Positions 1-11,083 are shown, numbered from the stretch's first letter. The stretch is DNA of 64,000 nucleotides from an uncultured Pseudomonadales bacterium (GCA_949372635.1 CASIAB010000004.1:1-64000), one strand, 5' to 3'. Notes: generated by a model from the letters alone, not told the origin. Numbers and translations are program-made.

Positions 1-1575
1 CCACTCAATAGTTGCCGGCGGCTTGCTGGAAATGTCGTAGGCTACTCTCGATACATCTTCGATCTCATTCATAATTCGGTTAGAGAGACACTCCAACAAC
101 TCCGGATCGAGTCGTGCCCAACGCGCGGTCATAAAATCGACTGTCTCAACCGCACGCAAAGTGATGACATAGGAGTAGCGTCTCGCATCACCAACAACAC
201 CGACAGACTTGACTGGCAAGAACACGGCAAAGGCCTGACTGACTTTGTTATACATATCCCAGCGATGCAATTCTTCCATGAAGATGGCATCTGCCTGACG
301 CAAGATGTCACAGTACTGTTTCTTCACTTCCCCTAGAACGCGAACACCCAGCCCAGGGCCTGGGAATGGATGACGGTAAACCATGTCATAAGGCAGGCCA
401 AGCTCTAAACCGAGCTTACGCACTTCGTCTTTAAACAATTCTCGTAGCGGCTCAACGAGTTCCATCTTCATATTATCTGGCAGCCCACCTACGTTGTGGT
501 GAGACTTAATCACATGTGCCTTGCCGGTTTTCGATCCGGCTGATTCGATTACATCGGGATAGATCGTCCCTTGCGCTAGCCATTTCACGCCTTTCAGTTT
601 AGTAGCTTCTTCATCGAAGACATCGATGAAGGTATTGCCGATGATTTTTCGCTTCTGCTCTGGGTCATTCACACCCGCGAGCCTACTTAGAAAACGCCCT
701 TCTGCATCTACACGAATCACGCGAACACCCATGTTCTTAGCAAACATAGACATTACTTGATCGCCCTCGTCTAATCTGAGCAAACCGTTGTCAACGAACA
801 CGCAAGTAAGTTGATCGCCAATCGCTTTCTGCAAAAGCGCAGCCACAACGGAAGAATCGACACCGCCTGATAAACCTAACAACACCTTGTCCGTACCAAC
901 CTTAGCGCGCACTGTCGCGATTGCATCCTCAATAATATTCGCGGAAGTCCATAGCGACTCACAACCGCAAATACCGTGACAAAACCTTTCGAGAATTCGC
1001 TGTCCCTGAATGGTATGCGTTACTTCAGGGTGAAACTGGATGCCGTACAAGCCTCGAGACTCATCACATATCGCAGCGATCGGGGCGCTTTCAGTTGCCG
1101 CTATCAGCGAAAAGCCCGGCGGCACTTCAGTGACCTTATCACCGTGGCTCATCCACACATCTAACTGGGCTGCATCGCTGGCAGTAATACGGTCTTCGAT
1201 TCCCTCGAACAGTTTGTTCGGCGCGATCACATCGACCTGCGCGAAACCAAACTCAGACTTACTCGATGCTTCAACCTTGCCCGAGAAATGCTCTGCCATA
1301 GTTTGCATGCCATAACAGATACCAAGTATTGGCCTGCCAAGATCGTAAATAAACTCAGGGGGACGCGGCGACTCATCATGGTTAGCCGACTCAGGACTTC
1401 CAGAAAAGATAATTCCCTGGGGGTCGAATTCGCGAAACAATTTCTCATCGACCGCGTAGTCCCAAATCTCACAATACACGCCCAACTCACGAACGCGTCT
1501 CGCAATAAGTTGAGTGTACTGAGAACCAAAGTCCAGAATAAGAATTTTCTGGCTATGAATATTAGCTGTTGTCAT
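1..1575 (-). CDS. guaA: GMP synthase (glutamine-hydrolysing), C-terminus just cut by window edge
   Basis: Reverse-strand translation starts [38 protein letters not shown] and runs to ...[11 protein letters not shown] at base 1; GATase CYGMQ and ATP-PPase [12 protein letters not shown] motifs. Absent from ORF track because no stop lies in the window. Confidence 0.96.
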   Translation of the reverse strand, partial: MTTANIHSQKILILDFGSQYTQLIARRVRELGVYCEIWDYAVDEKLFREFDPQGIIFSGSPESANHDESPRPPEFIYDLGRPILGICYGMQTMAEHFSGKVEASSKSEFGFAQVDVIAPNKLFEGIEDRITASDAAQLDVWMSHGDKVTEVPPGFSLIAATESAPIAAICDESRGLYGIQFHPEVTHTIQGQRILERFCHGICGCESLWTSANIIEDAIATVRAKVGTDKVLLGLSGGVDSSVVAALLQKAIGDQLTCVFVDNGLLRLDEGDQVMSMFAKNMGVRVIRVDAEGRFLSRLAGVNDPEQKRKIIGNTFIDVFDEEATKLKGVKWLAQGTIYPDVIESAGSKTGKAHVIKSHHNVGGLPDNMKMELVEPLRELFKDEVRKLGLELGLPYDMVYRHPFPGPGLGVRVLGEVKKQYCDILRQADAIFMEELHRWDMYNKVSQAFAVFLPVKSVGVVGDARRYSYVITLRAVETVDFMTARWARLDPELLECLSNRIMNEIEDVSRVAYDISSKPPATIEW

Positions 1576-1666
1576 GAAATCTCAATCTCAAAATAGTAAC
1601 TACAATTCGAATTCAACTCTGCGCCTAAAAACCTGAGGATGAATCATATAAGCCCAGAGGCGATGC

Positions 1667-1727
1667 AAAAGGCCTGCCCAAATCAGGAGCTTACAAGAAG
1701 TAAGTGACTGGCTTGGACAGGCCTTTT
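1667..1727 (-). terminator. Long hairpin in the guaB-guaA intergenic region (15-nt arms, 14/15 paired, nested inner stem)
   Basis: AAAAGGCCTGCCCAA (1667-1681) versus TTGGACAGGCCTTTT (1713-1727); inner CTTAC-aagaa-GTAAG. Confidence 0.6.
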
Positions 1728-1793
1728 AACGAAGCATTTGGACCTCAAGAGTTTACCCATCCTAACTAATATCTAGTTAGAAACGCTGCCACG

Positions 1794-3263
1794 CTAACTT
1801 CCACGGTAGTTAGGAGCTTCCTTAGTAATACTAACGTCGTGGACGTGGGACTCGTTCATTCCCGATGCCGTGATTTTTACGAATTGAGTTTTAGTACGCA
1901 TCTCCTCAATATTCGCAGATCCAGTATACCCCATGCTAGAACGCAGCCCACCCATCAACTGATGAACAATAGCCGACATCGTGCCTTTATATGGCACGCG
2001 TCCTTCGATGCCTTCGGGAACCAACTTTTCAGTACCCGAATCCACATCTTGAAAATATCGATCGCTCGATCCTTGAGAGTGCGACATGGCACCCAAAGAA
2101 CCCATGCCACGATAGGCCTTGTAGCTTCTACCTTGATAGAGTTCAACCTCGCCTGGCGCTTCTTCCGAGCCAGCAAGCAGGCTACCAACCATCACGACAT
2201 GTGCGCCTGCGGCGATCACCTTCGCAATATCGCCAGAATATCGAATACCACCATCAGATATCACACAAACATCTGTGCCTTTCAACGCTTCCACAACGTT
2301 AGCTACCGCAGAAATTTGCGGTACGCCTACACCCGTTACGATACGTGTGGTACAGATGGAACCGGGACCAATTCCGACTTTAACTGCGTCGGCGCCTGCC
2401 TTTGCCAAATCTCTAGCAGCATCTGCTGTGGCAATGTTACCACCAACCACAGAAACCTCTGGATATTTGTCCTTTACGTATTTCACTTGATCCAATACAA
2501 ACTGCGAGTGACCGTGAGCAGTATCGACAACGACAACGTCGACACCTGCTTCGATGATCGCATCGATGCGATCCGGGGAATCGGGACCCGTGCCTATGGC
2601 TGCTGCTACGCGCAGCCTGCCCTGTTCATCTTTACAGGCATTGGGATAGTCTTCAGACTTACGGATATCTTTCAATGTAATAAGACCCTTGAGAACAAAG
2701 TCTTGATCAACAACTAAAATCTTTTCGATGCGGTGCCGATGCAACAACTCTTTTACATCGTCTAGATCGAAGTCTTCTTTAACTGTTACCAGCGAACCTT
2801 TAGCCGTCATGATGGACGAGACTTTGGCATCGAGATTCGCCTCGAAGCGCACATCGCGACTAGTTACGATGCCCGCTAGACCCGAGGAGTCTAATACCGG
2901 CATGCCAGAGATATTGTGCTCCTTCATTAGAGCAACGAGGTCTCTGATACTGGCATCGCTTGAGATCGTAATAGGATCCTTTACTACACCGCTTTCATAT
3001 TTCTTTACGAGACGAACTTCTCTAGCCTGATTCTCGACACTCATGCTCTTGTGCAGCACACCCAGACCACCCTCTTGAGCCATAGCAATCGCTAGGCGGG
3101 ACTCCGTAACCGTATCCATCGCAGATGATATGAGAGGAATATTGAGCGGAATCAAACGCGTCAACTGGGTAGTTAGTGTTACAGTTTTGGGAAGGACAAT
3201 AGAGTGCGCAGGCAGGAGTAGAACATCATCAAATGTTAAAGCCTCTTCAGCAATACGTAACAT
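1794..3263 (-). CDS. guaB: IMP dehydrogenase
   Basis: 489 aa, [24 protein letters not shown] pair, [18 protein letters not shown] active-site loop. Confidence 0.98.
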   Translation of the reverse strand: MLRIAEEALTFDDVLLLPAHSIVLPKTVTLTTQLTRLIPLNIPLISSAMDTVTESRLAIAMAQEGGLGVLHKSMSVENQAREVRLVKKYESGVVKDPITISSDASIRDLVALMKEHNISGMPVLDSSGLAGIVTSRDVRFEANLDAKVSSIMTAKGSLVTVKEDFDLDDVKELLHRHRIEKILVVDQDFVLKGLITLKDIRKSEDYPNACKDEQGRLRVAAAIGTGPDSPDRIDAIIEAGVDVVVVDTAHGHSQFVLDQVKYVKDKYPEVSVVGGNIATADAARDLAKAGADAVKVGIGPGSICTTRIVTGVGVPQISAVANVVEALKGTDVCVISDGGIRYSGDIAKVIAAGAHVVMVGSLLAGSEEAPGEVELYQGRSYKAYRGMGSLGAMSHSQGSSDRYFQDVDSGTEKLVPEGIEGRVPYKGTMSAIVHQLMGGLRSSMGYTGSANIEEMRTKTQFVKITASGMNESHVHDVSITKEAPNYRGS

Positions 3264-3338
3264 GAGATTACCACCTTCTACAAAAAGAGAATTATACAGA
3301 GAGTATGAGCGCTTGTATAGATTACCGCAGTGGCATTG

Positions 3339-3500
3339 CTAAGATTCAGGCAGCCTGCTGCAGCCATCGATACCAAGTTTTTTCACATAGGGACGTAGCC
3401 CCACCGGAATGGCAGGCCAAATAGAGAAGTACATTAAGCCCTCCCACTCTAAAGATTCTCCCAGCAATGGGGCAGCAAGGCTAGACACCAAGGCAGTCAT
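3339..3500 (-). other. Short membrane ORF or C-terminal gene relic (no start-to-stop match to a known family)
   Basis: Reverse-strand frame ...GSVFKIASIIWAIVGMTALVSSLAAPLLGESLEWEGLMYFSIWPAIPVGLRPYVKKLGIDGCSRLPES*; open upstream of the ATG to about 3545. Confidence 0.35.
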
Positions 3501-3786
3501 ACCTACGATTGCCCAGATTATGGAAGCAATCTTGAAAACGCTACCTCATAATAGGTATGACCTCATTCAGTAATTATCCGCTACAACTATTTTTTATTAG
3601 GAGAATGCCACGGAACCTTAAGTGTAGATTACTTGCAAGATTGTATAGCACTGCGAACACCCAGTCCTTTTACAAAGACTTGCATCCGCGGAAGAGTAAA
3701 ATTACTCTCTTGTGCGTATGAGACGAATCTGAGCCCCCACGAACAGGTAAACTTGATTATGACCCCAGCCAAAAGATGCCCAGCCT

Positions 3787-4629
3787 ATGACTACTGAAAA
3801 TGAATCAATACCGATAAACACGCCTCTTCCCCAAAAACTGATGAGAGAACCCACGGTACATTTCGTTATCATTGCCCTATTTATTTTTGCCCTGTATGCA
3901 ATCATTCAATCAGGAAACGAGAATTTATTGGAGATCGACCAACGCGAGATCGATGCGCGCATCTTCATGCAGGAGTTATCTCGCAGTGAGGAGCTTACCC
4001 TAGAGCAACGAGAGCTAGTCACTGCCTTCTATATAGAGGAGCAGATCTTAGTGCGTGAAGCCCTGTCCATGGAATTGGACAATGACGAGCGTATCCATGA
4101 CATCCTCGCTCAGAAAATGCGCCACGTTCTGAGTGGTAACATTATTCAGCCGACCGATGTTGAACTGCGAGAATATTTTAAGGACAATAGCGCGCGCTTC
4201 GAGACCCCTGCCTCTTTGACTCTCGATGAGTTGGTTTTCGATTCTAGAGACCCTCTAGCAGATTCGATAGTCGACGCCCTACACCTCAATACCGACGCCG
4301 AGACCTTGCTGTCGATGTCAGAAGGCACAGTCGCCCCGCTGCCGAACGTTAACAGCGTAGACCTCGCTAACATCTTTGATCAGGAGTTCGCCGACAGGAT
4401 TCTCGCAGCCGACCTTGGTCAATGGCAAGGCCCGTATGTTAGCAACCGCGGACAACATTGGCTGCGCGTAATAGAACACACTCCCGCAGGTATTCCGGCA
4501 CTGGAAGCCATTGCCGACCTGGTGCGCCTCGAATGGATCGCTGCAGAAGAAGAGGTTCGGCTGCAGCAGGAAGTGGACAAGCTCTGGAACGAATACACCA
4601 TCGTTATTAGAAATAGTGAGTCCGACTAA
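3787..4629 (+). CDS. Membrane-anchored peptidyl-prolyl cis-trans isomerase (PpiC/SurA-like)
   Basis: N-terminal TM then SurA_N/PpiC-like helical region; adjacent to a HupE-like gene. Confidence 0.7.
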   Translation: MTTENESIPINTPLPQKLMREPTVHFVIIALFIFALYAIIQSGNENLLEIDQREIDARIFMQELSRSEELTLEQRELVTAFYIEEQILVREALSMELDNDERIHDILAQKMRHVLSGNIIQPTDVELREYFKDNSARFETPASLTLDELVFDSRDPLADSIVDALHLNTDAETLLSMSEGTVAPLPNVNSVDLANIFDQEFADRILAADLGQWQGPYVSNRGQHWLRVIEHTPAGIPALEAIADLVRLEWIAAEEEVRLQQEVDKLWNEYTIVIRNSESD

Positions 4630-4634
4630 CCGTT

Positions 4635-5654
4635 ATGCGCGGATTCACTTTAAAACTAATTCGCCCTTGCTTGGCATCCTGCTTTGCGCTGCTCCATTCG
4701 GGCCTGATATTGCTCCCTACCGCGATGGCTCACGATATTGATGTGACCGGCGTCGCCCGCGTGTTCCTGGACGAACTGGAGGGGAATCAATACCAGCTGT
4801 CCATTGTTGATCAACAAGTTCCTCCTTTATTTAATATCGAACGCATCCTCCCCGAGCGTTGCACCGGATTACCACCGGGCAGGTTCAGCTATCGCTTTCA
4901 ATGCGAGCCTGAGCTAAACCTTGATGACGTGCTGGTTTTCCCTTGGTCGTTAGAAGGATTAGTCCTTGTTACCCGGTGGAGCGATGGCAGTGATGTGTCC
5001 GGATACTTCCCCGGGGATGGCAACATCATCGAAGCGGAGATGGCGCAGATGAAAGCTGGAGCGTCCTCTATAGGTAATTTGGCGCGCCGTTATCTAGAGC
5101 TAGGTGGTGAGCACATATTGTTCGGAGTCGATCACCTACTCTTCGTTCTCGGCTTATTACTACTACTGCAAGGATTCTGGAAATTATTAAAAACCATCAC
5201 TGCATTTACAATTGCACACAGCATCACCCTCGCCTTCGCCGTGTTGGGAATCTTTCCCGTACCCGGCGCACCCATAGAAGTTTTGATAGCACTGTCTATC
5301 GTATTTCTCGCCCGAGAGATTCTGATGGCCCAACAGGGAAAAATCACTCTGGTGCATCAGAAGCCGTGGATAGTCGCCTTCGCATTTGGCCTGATACACG
5401 GATTTGGTTTCGCGGGCGCGCTCGGCGAACTCGGGCTCAGCGATGCTGACATTCCATTGGCTTTGCTATTTTTCAATATCGGAGTGGAAGCCGGTCAGAT
5501 GGCATTTATTACTGCGCTGCTTGTCTTGCACTTCGTTTTCACAAAATACTTCAATCTTCTCTGGTCAAGCCTACAACGCGGTCTAGCCTATGGCCTGGGT
5601 GGAATTTCCAGCTACTGGTTCATCGAGCGAATTCCCAACCTATTCATAGTCTAA
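4635..5654 (+). CDS. HupE/UreJ-family membrane protein
   Basis: RYLELGGEHILFGVDHLLFVLGLLLLLQGFW ... TIAHSITLAFAVLG ... FGLIHGFGFAGALGELGL motifs. Confidence 0.85.
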   Translation: MRGFTLKLIRPCLASCFALLHSGLILLPTAMAHDIDVTGVARVFLDELEGNQYQLSIVDQQVPPLFNIERILPERCTGLPPGRFSYRFQCEPELNLDDVLVFPWSLEGLVLVTRWSDGSDVSGYFPGDGNIIEAEMAQMKAGASSIGNLARRYLELGGEHILFGVDHLLFVLGLLLLLQGFWKLLKTITAFTIAHSITLAFAVLGIFPVPGAPIEVLIALSIVFLAREILMAQQGKITLVHQKPWIVAFAFGLIHGFGFAGALGELGLSDADIPLALLFFNIGVEAGQMAFITALLVLHFVFTKYFNLLWSSLQRGLAYGLGGISSYWFIERIPNLFIV

Positions 5655-5710
5655 TAATAAACTAGCTAGGTTTTAGTCATGGCCTGTTAACGGAGACGGA
5701 ATACGTCTTC

Positions 5711-6142
5711 TCAGCGCGCCTGGTATTGCTGGTGACAGGACTCGCAAGGCGGATATAGCGCATCGTTGCCCGCGACGGACAATGCCTCTTCATCTTTATT
5801 ATCTGCCGCTAGAATGACTAGCTTCGCCGCCTCTATCATCTGCTGGTTGTAAGTTTTCCAGCCCGCCTTGACTGCTGTCGCGGCTTCGCCCTCGCCCGCT
5901 CCGCCAAACTGCAGCAAGTTTCCGGCTGCAATAACCGCGAGCGCAGCATTCCTAACTTCCTGCCATTGTGCATCTGTCTCTAACTGGTAAGCACCCCATA
6001 TGGTCGTCGTTGCCGGAGTGATCAATCCATTCATGATTTCTTTCACACTTAATAAAGGATGATACTCATCCGTCTGTGCGAAGCTCACACTCAAACAGAG
6101 CAGGCTAAAATAACTGACTGCAATAATCATAAATTTTTTCAT
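5711..6142 (-). CDS. Exported class II-like cytochrome c (C-terminal CxxCH)
   Basis: Signal peptide; C-terminal YPPCESCHQQYQAR. Confidence 0.75.
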   Translation of the reverse strand: MKKFMIIAVSYFSLLCLSVSFAQTDEYHPLLSVKEIMNGLITPATTTIWGAYQLETDAQWQEVRNAALAVIAAGNLLQFGGAGEGEAATAVKAGWKTYNQQMIEAAKLVILAADNKDEEALSVAGNDALYPPCESCHQQYQAR

Positions 6143-6241
6143 TTCTCATCACTCCAATGAATATTTCAACCGAGTAAGTATCAGCTCATCATGACATGAA
6201 TAGGAATTACGTTAATGCGCTGCATCAACAGCACAGGTTAC

Positions 6242-6273
6242 AAAAAAGCCGAATTTAGAGTCGGCTTTTTTTA
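6242..6273. terminator. Bidirectional rho-independent terminator
   Basis: AAAAAAGCCGA-atttagag-TCGGCTTTTTTT, just downstream of the 6288..7283 gene. Confidence 0.85.
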
Positions 6274-6287
6274 TTAAGCGTGAGTAG

Positions 6288-7283
6288 CTATTGCGCTTCT
6301 GTTGTTTCTTTCTCTTCCAATCTAGCTCCTGCCAATATCCCAGGCAGCGCGTAGTTGCCCTCGTGACAGGCGTATTCGTAAATCTTGTCTTCAACGGCAT
6401 TCATGGGAAGCTCCCCCTTCCATGCTGTTGCATAGACTTTCGGATCTTCAACGGTAAATTGATAAAGGAGGGTCTCGTCCGCTACCCGGGTGAACCGTTC
6501 GGTAACCTTCGCGTCTGGCGATAAAAAGAAGTAATGACGCAGCGCACCTCGAAAACTCTGCTGTGGATGATAATTGGTTGTTTCCACTACCAGTGTGTCC
6601 CCTTCGTAGTAACCAATCGAATCGCCCAGCCACTTTGGAATATCTGAATGCTCATCGCCACGCATTCGAATGATGCGAGCATCATGATTCATCTCGGCCA
6701 TGATCATCACATAGTCTTCAGTCTGGACGATTTGGCTGTGGTTGTTATATAGGACTGGCAACATCGGCGGACCCCCGGAGGAGCCAAACCCTACTAAACA
6801 TCGCTCACCTAATGGCCGCGCTTCAGGACCAGCAAACTCGCCAGGCCCAGATACACGGGCTCCAAAAATAACGCGCAGCGCTCCTTCCGCCCACGGCAGG
6901 CGACCGTTCTCAGGCTCAACTAAAATCGAGGTGCGAATCTCGCCGTTGATAGTGGCCATACGCTCGCCCGGATCCATCCAAAAAGTGTTATACCCACCAA
7001 CATCGGGCTCTCCATCGCTTGGTGTGGTTGTCAGATCTTCAAGATAGCTGTCACCGGTCTGACCAATTCTTGCTGCCTCTTCTTCTGTAATAGTAAGGTT
7101 TCCATTGAACTGCTCACCACGCTCTAGCATCGTTACCGTAGCAATGCTGTAGACACCCTGCAGGTCTGGCGCGCCAAAGTTCAATCGAGGAGCAACGTAA
7201 TCTTGTGCGACCGCCATCTGACCAAAAGCAATTATAGCGACACCACTTCTCAGTATTGCACCTACTAGTTTAGACTTAATCAT
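6288..7283 (-). CDS. Exported protein of unknown function
   Basis: 331 aa with signal peptide (MIKSKLVGAILRSGVAIIAFGQMAVAQ). Confidence 0.75.
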   Translation of the reverse strand: MIKSKLVGAILRSGVAIIAFGQMAVAQDYVAPRLNFGAPDLQGVYSIATVTMLERGEQFNGNLTITEEEAARIGQTGDSYLEDLTTTPSDGEPDVGGYNTFWMDPGERMATINGEIRTSILVEPENGRLPWAEGALRVIFGARVSGPGEFAGPEARPLGERCLVGFGSSGGPPMLPVLYNNHSQIVQTEDYVMIMAEMNHDARIIRMRGDEHSDIPKWLGDSIGYYEGDTLVVETTNYHPQQSFRGALRHYFFLSPDAKVTERFTRVADETLLYQFTVEDPKVYATAWKGELPMNAVEDKIYEYACHEGNYALPGILAGARLEEKETTEAQ

Positions 7284-7576
7284 GTTCTCTATCCCCCTAT
7301 CTCACTTACACAGACAGCGATTTACTACCTGTTAAATTCTTTGCGAATTCTAACATTCACACGCAATTACAGATACATAGCGCAGGGATAGAAAGCAGTT
7401 AGATCAGCCCAGACGATATTATTAGCGTGCCAAAGGGCAGTATTAGCAGGAATATCCATCAACTTTTTGTCAGTTATCTGGTCTAATCAGCCAATCGAAT
7501 TCCATCAGATACGAAAAGCAGTTTGGCGGACACCAAAATACCCGCGCATTAAATGGCATAACACTAGGAGCAACCC

Positions 7577-8518
7577 ATGCAATTCCTAAAATACCTCAGC
7601 CTCGTGAAAAAGGTCTCCGCTCTAGCGGTCTTCGCCTCGTTGATCACTAGCACGCAGGCCGATATTCTGGACGAGGTGGAGTACGGTTACGCTGACAATA
7701 ACGGTGTGAAAATCCACTATGCGACCGCCGGTGAAGGACCGCTGGTAGTCATGATTCATGGTTTTCCTGATTTTTGGTATAGCTGGCGCCATCAGATGGA
7801 AGGACTAAAGAACAATTTCAAGGTCGTAGCGATAGACCAACGCGGCTACAACCTCAGCGATCAGCCAGAAGATGGGTCTAGCTACGCAATGCGTAACCTG
7901 ATCGGCGATGTAGCCGCCGTTATTAGGCACTTCGGCGAAGAAAAAGCGAACATCGTAGGCCATGACTGGGGCGGTAGCGTTTCGTGGCAATTCGCCTTTG
8001 CCCTGCCTGAGATGGTGGAGAATCTAGTCATACTGAACCTTCCCCATCCCAATGGCATGGCCAGAGAGTTTGCGAACAATCGCGAGCAGCAAGAAAATAG
8101 CGGCTATGCCAGCGCCTTCATTGCCGGCAAACCGACTGACCCCGATATCTTCTTTGGCCAGCCCATGAACCCACAGACCCTTTCTGGTTGGGTGGCAGAT
8201 CCGGCCGCAAGGGAGAAGTACGTAGAGGCATTCGGGCGGTCTAGCTTCGATGGCATGCTCGCTTACTACAAACAGAATTATCCGCGCGGTGATAGCTCGA
8301 ATGCCGCGCCCAGTGCTCCGAGACTAAATATGCCAGTGCTCATATTTCATGGCTTAGAGGACACTGCGCTGCATTCCGATGGCCTGAACAACACCTGGGA
8401 CTGGATAGACGCCGACACAACCATAGTTACTGCTCCAGGAGCAGGTCATTTCGTTCAACAAGACGCTGCAGAACTGGTAACCAACACACTAAAGTGGTGG
8501 CTAATGGCACGCCCATAG
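7577..8518 (+). CDS. Exported alpha/beta hydrolase, epoxide-hydrolase-like
   Basis: MIHGFPDFWYSWRHQMEGL, VGHDWGGSVSWQ, C-terminal GAGHFVQQDAA. Confidence 0.88.
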   Translation: MQFLKYLSLVKKVSALAVFASLITSTQADILDEVEYGYADNNGVKIHYATAGEGPLVVMIHGFPDFWYSWRHQMEGLKNNFKVVAIDQRGYNLSDQPEDGSSYAMRNLIGDVAAVIRHFGEEKANIVGHDWGGSVSWQFAFALPEMVENLVILNLPHPNGMAREFANNREQQENSGYASAFIAGKPTDPDIFFGQPMNPQTLSGWVADPAAREKYVEAFGRSSFDGMLAYYKQNYPRGDSSNAAPSAPRLNMPVLIFHGLEDTALHSDGLNNTWDWIDADTTIVTAPGAGHFVQQDAAELVTNTLKWWLMARP

Positions 8519-8774
8519 CGCTCAAAAAACAGACTTAATCGATAACAGCGAACAAAATGCTGCATTTTCAACATGAGAGGCTATTTATTTTTGGCTGAAA
8601 ATCAGCGCAAAATTGGGCCTGGTGAGAGGCAGAAACTGCACTTCTTAACTTTACTGAGCCAGAAAACCTCCGAATTGCCACTGCCGAAGGTAGCCATAGA
8701 AGTGGTGAAACCTCCTCAGAAATGCCAAGTATTGGCAGCTTTGATGCGCTCAAAACCCGAGCACGGGGTTGACG

Positions 8775-9089
8775 ATGCCCGCTGGGTATTTTGACTCTGT
8801 CGATTCTATTATTGAAAATAGCATACATAACAATGAGTTATGGGATAAAAAGAGAGCTCTATGGAGCGATGCTTGTAGAGATGCTGCCCGATATACGGAT
8901 TATCTGTTTTGACCAGAAGCACCGCTACAATGGTTTCAATATCGCAGTAGAGATTTCGTTGAGGGGACGCAAGCCGTGAAGACGATACTCCCGAATCATC
9001 CGCAGCGGGTGATTTTCACGAAGGAGGGTAAATCGACCGAACGCTCTACTCGCCGACTGAAGACCAACACCTCTATGAATTTAGCTTAG
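8775..9089 (+). pseudogene. Decayed ORF with in-frame TGA
   Basis: MPAGYFDSVDSIIENSIHNNELWDKKRALWSDACRDAARYTDYLF*PEAPLQWFQYRSRDFVEGTQAVKTILPNHPQRVIFTKEGKS...; TGA at 8910-8912; a coding-like segment LYSPTEDQHLYEFSLEDFTLRTQV* continues in another frame. Confidence 0.5.
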
Positions 9090-9295
9090 AAGACTTTACA
9101 CTGCGCACTCAGGTCTGAATAGGTGAAACGGGCCTGAATCACTCTATCGAGTCCTTGCATGAAAATGCTTCGACCAGATAGAGAGATAACAGAGAACGAA
9201 GTTTCGCCACAGAGCAGAAGAAGAATCGTAAACAGATTCCTATTTCGCAATTTTGAACGTTAAAGAGCAATATATTTTTATATATCGAGGGTTAC

Positions 9296-9502
9296 ATGAG
9301 TAAAGGTACAGTTAAGTGGTTTAATGCAGACAAAGGTTTCGGTTTCATCACTCCAGCAGAAGGTGGTAACGATCTATTCGTTCACTACTCAGAAATTAAA
9401 AGTGACGGTGGTTTCGCCACGCTAAATGATGGCCAAGAAGTAGAGTATGAAGTTGGGCAAGGTCAGAAAGGACCTTGTGCAAACAAAGTAGTCCCTCTCT
9501 AA
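9296..9502 (+). CDS. CspA-family cold-shock protein
   Basis: [34 protein letters not shown]. Confidence 0.97.
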   Translation: MSKGTVKWFNADKGFGFITPAEGGNDLFVHYSEIKSDGGFATLNDGQEVEYEVGQGQKGPCANKVVPL

Positions 9503-9528
9503 GTATTGCCAGATAAGCTTTAAATAAG

Positions 9529-9563
9529 CTCCCGACCCTTCGCGGTCGGGAGGCTAGTTTTTT
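9529..9563 (+). terminator. Rho-independent terminator
   Basis: CTCCCGACC-cttcgc-GGTCGGGAG followed by GCTAGTTTTTT. Confidence 0.93.
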
Positions 9564-9965
9564 GCCCTTCCCTAACCTACTACCCTGTTATTGCTTCCCG
9601 CAATAGGGTAAGGGTCTCTAGTGCCCAACATTTCGTAATTTGGAACTAGTTCCAAGCTAGGCCGTCAAATCCATAGACTGCGATTCACCCTTCTCGCCAC
9701 AACAACGTAGGCGTTAAACAGCAGCGTATTCGCTCACACGATCACTGGCGTACTCAATTTCAATGAAGCCCTATTTAATACTGAATCGCGGAAGCGGGAG
9801 GTAGAACAATCGGTCGCCCCCCGACGATTAATCCGCAGCAGATTCACTGAGACAAGAACTATTGAACCTACAGGAAAGCCTGCAGATGAAAATACAAACT
9901 CTTACAAGCACCCAGGTGCAGCGCATTCAGGAAGAGAGCTAATTTCAACAAATCGGTAAGCGCGT

Positions 9966-10178
9966 ACAAAGCAGCTGCAAAGTGGCCAGAATCAGTTTTT
10001 AGAACGTTATCGCAGTCTATTAGATGAAACTCCCAATGAAATCTATACCGAGGGCAACTGCAACTTCATACTTCGATCTGACAATATTGCGTCATCCGGT
10101 TTCACCTATAATTCTAACTTTGAAGTCACGGCGAACCTCAATGAGCTAATAACTGACCTGAGTGCAGCGGCACAATAG
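9966..10178 (+). pseudogene. Relic of an OmpH/Skp-like periplasmic chaperone (C-terminal part)
   Basis: Open frame TKQLQSGQNQFLERYRSLLDETPNEIYTEGNCNFILRSDNIASSGFTYNSNFEVTANLNELITDLSAAAQ*; no start codon; upstream coiled-coil-like fragments (LQESLQMKIQTLTS) in disrupted frames. Confidence 0.45.
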
Positions 10179-10189
10179 AACAAACTATT

Positions 10190-10642
10190 ATGATTAAGAA
10201 ACACAATCCCAACGATGAGTATTATTTCGAGGAAGGCTGCCACATTATCGAAACATCTAACTCCGCAGATGACGAAGATGTCTCGATAGCTCATGCAAGA
10301 ATTGAAAAGGGGCAACGAACGAAGTGGCATTCCTTGAACAACACTACTGAGCGCTACGTGATCTTGTCCGGTTGCGGAGCAGTCGAGGCGGGGACTGCAA
10401 AACCCTGCGGTATCACAACAGGTGACGTGGTGATAGTTCCAGCGAGTACCCGCCAGCGTATCAAGAATACCGGCGAGAATGATTTACTGTTTCTAGCGAT
10501 CTGCTCACCCCGGTTTCAGAAAAAAACTACCGCGAGGGATCAATTTGAGCCCCGTATGGGCACTATTGAACGCCCTCTAGAGTTCAGCTTTATAGCCGAA
10601 AAATCCTTGACAGCCAAAGGTTGGCCTGTAAACTGCGCCTAG
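10190..10642 (+). CDS. Cupin-domain protein
   Basis: KWHSLNNTTERYVILSGCGAVEAG ... GDVVIVPASTRQRIKNTGENDLLFLAICSPRF. Confidence 0.85.
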   Translation: MIKKHNPNDEYYFEEGCHIIETSNSADDEDVSIAHARIEKGQRTKWHSLNNTTERYVILSGCGAVEAGTAKPCGITTGDVVIVPASTRQRIKNTGENDLLFLAICSPRFQKKTTARDQFEPRMGTIERPLEFSFIAEKSLTAKGWPVNCA

Positions 10643-10781
10643 CTTGAAAGTAAGCAATTATTTATTCTCCCCATTTCGATGTCTTCCAGTAACACCTCGT
10701 CATAAAGTTTATAAGTACGCCGAATTTCTAGCACGACCCCTGCTCTGCAGGATTACACTATTTAAAACTTAGGTAACAAAA

Positions 10782-10991
10782 ATGTCCGAAAAAATTAGCG
10801 GTACAGTGAAATGGTTTAACGAGAATAAAGGTTTCGGCTTCATCGAACGTGAAGGCGGTCCCGACGTATTTGCACATTTTAGTGCAATTCAAAGCTCTGG
10901 TTACAAGACTCTTGCTGAAGGTCAGCGCGTTGAGTTCGTAGTAACTGATGGTCAGAAAGGTCCACAGGCTGAAGAAATCGTCGCTGTTTAA
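10782..10991 (+). CDS. CspA-family cold-shock protein (second copy)
   Basis: [36 protein letters not shown]. Confidence 0.97.
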   Translation: MSEKISGTVKWFNENKGFGFIEREGGPDVFAHFSAIQSSGYKTLAEGQRVEFVVTDGQKGPQAEEIVAV

Positions 10992-11050
10992 ATCTAAAAC
11001 CGCTTAGCTAGCGCCAGTCACTAGCAACACCATTTAGATTTAAGAAGCAG

Positions 11051-11083
11051 AAAGGGCAGCTCCGCGAGGACTTGCCCTTTTTT
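11051..11083 (+). terminator. Rho-independent terminator of second csp gene
   Basis: AAAGGGCA ... TGCCCTTTTTT. Confidence 0.8.

Noticed and set aside
1839-2717. 292-aa plus-strand ORF
   Set aside because: Antisense to guaB; low-complexity Arg/His/Thr-rich translation, no motifs.
8912-8912. TGA at 8910-8912 as selenocysteine
   Set aside because: Downstream sequence changes frame and no SECIS-like hairpin was evident; pseudogene is simpler.
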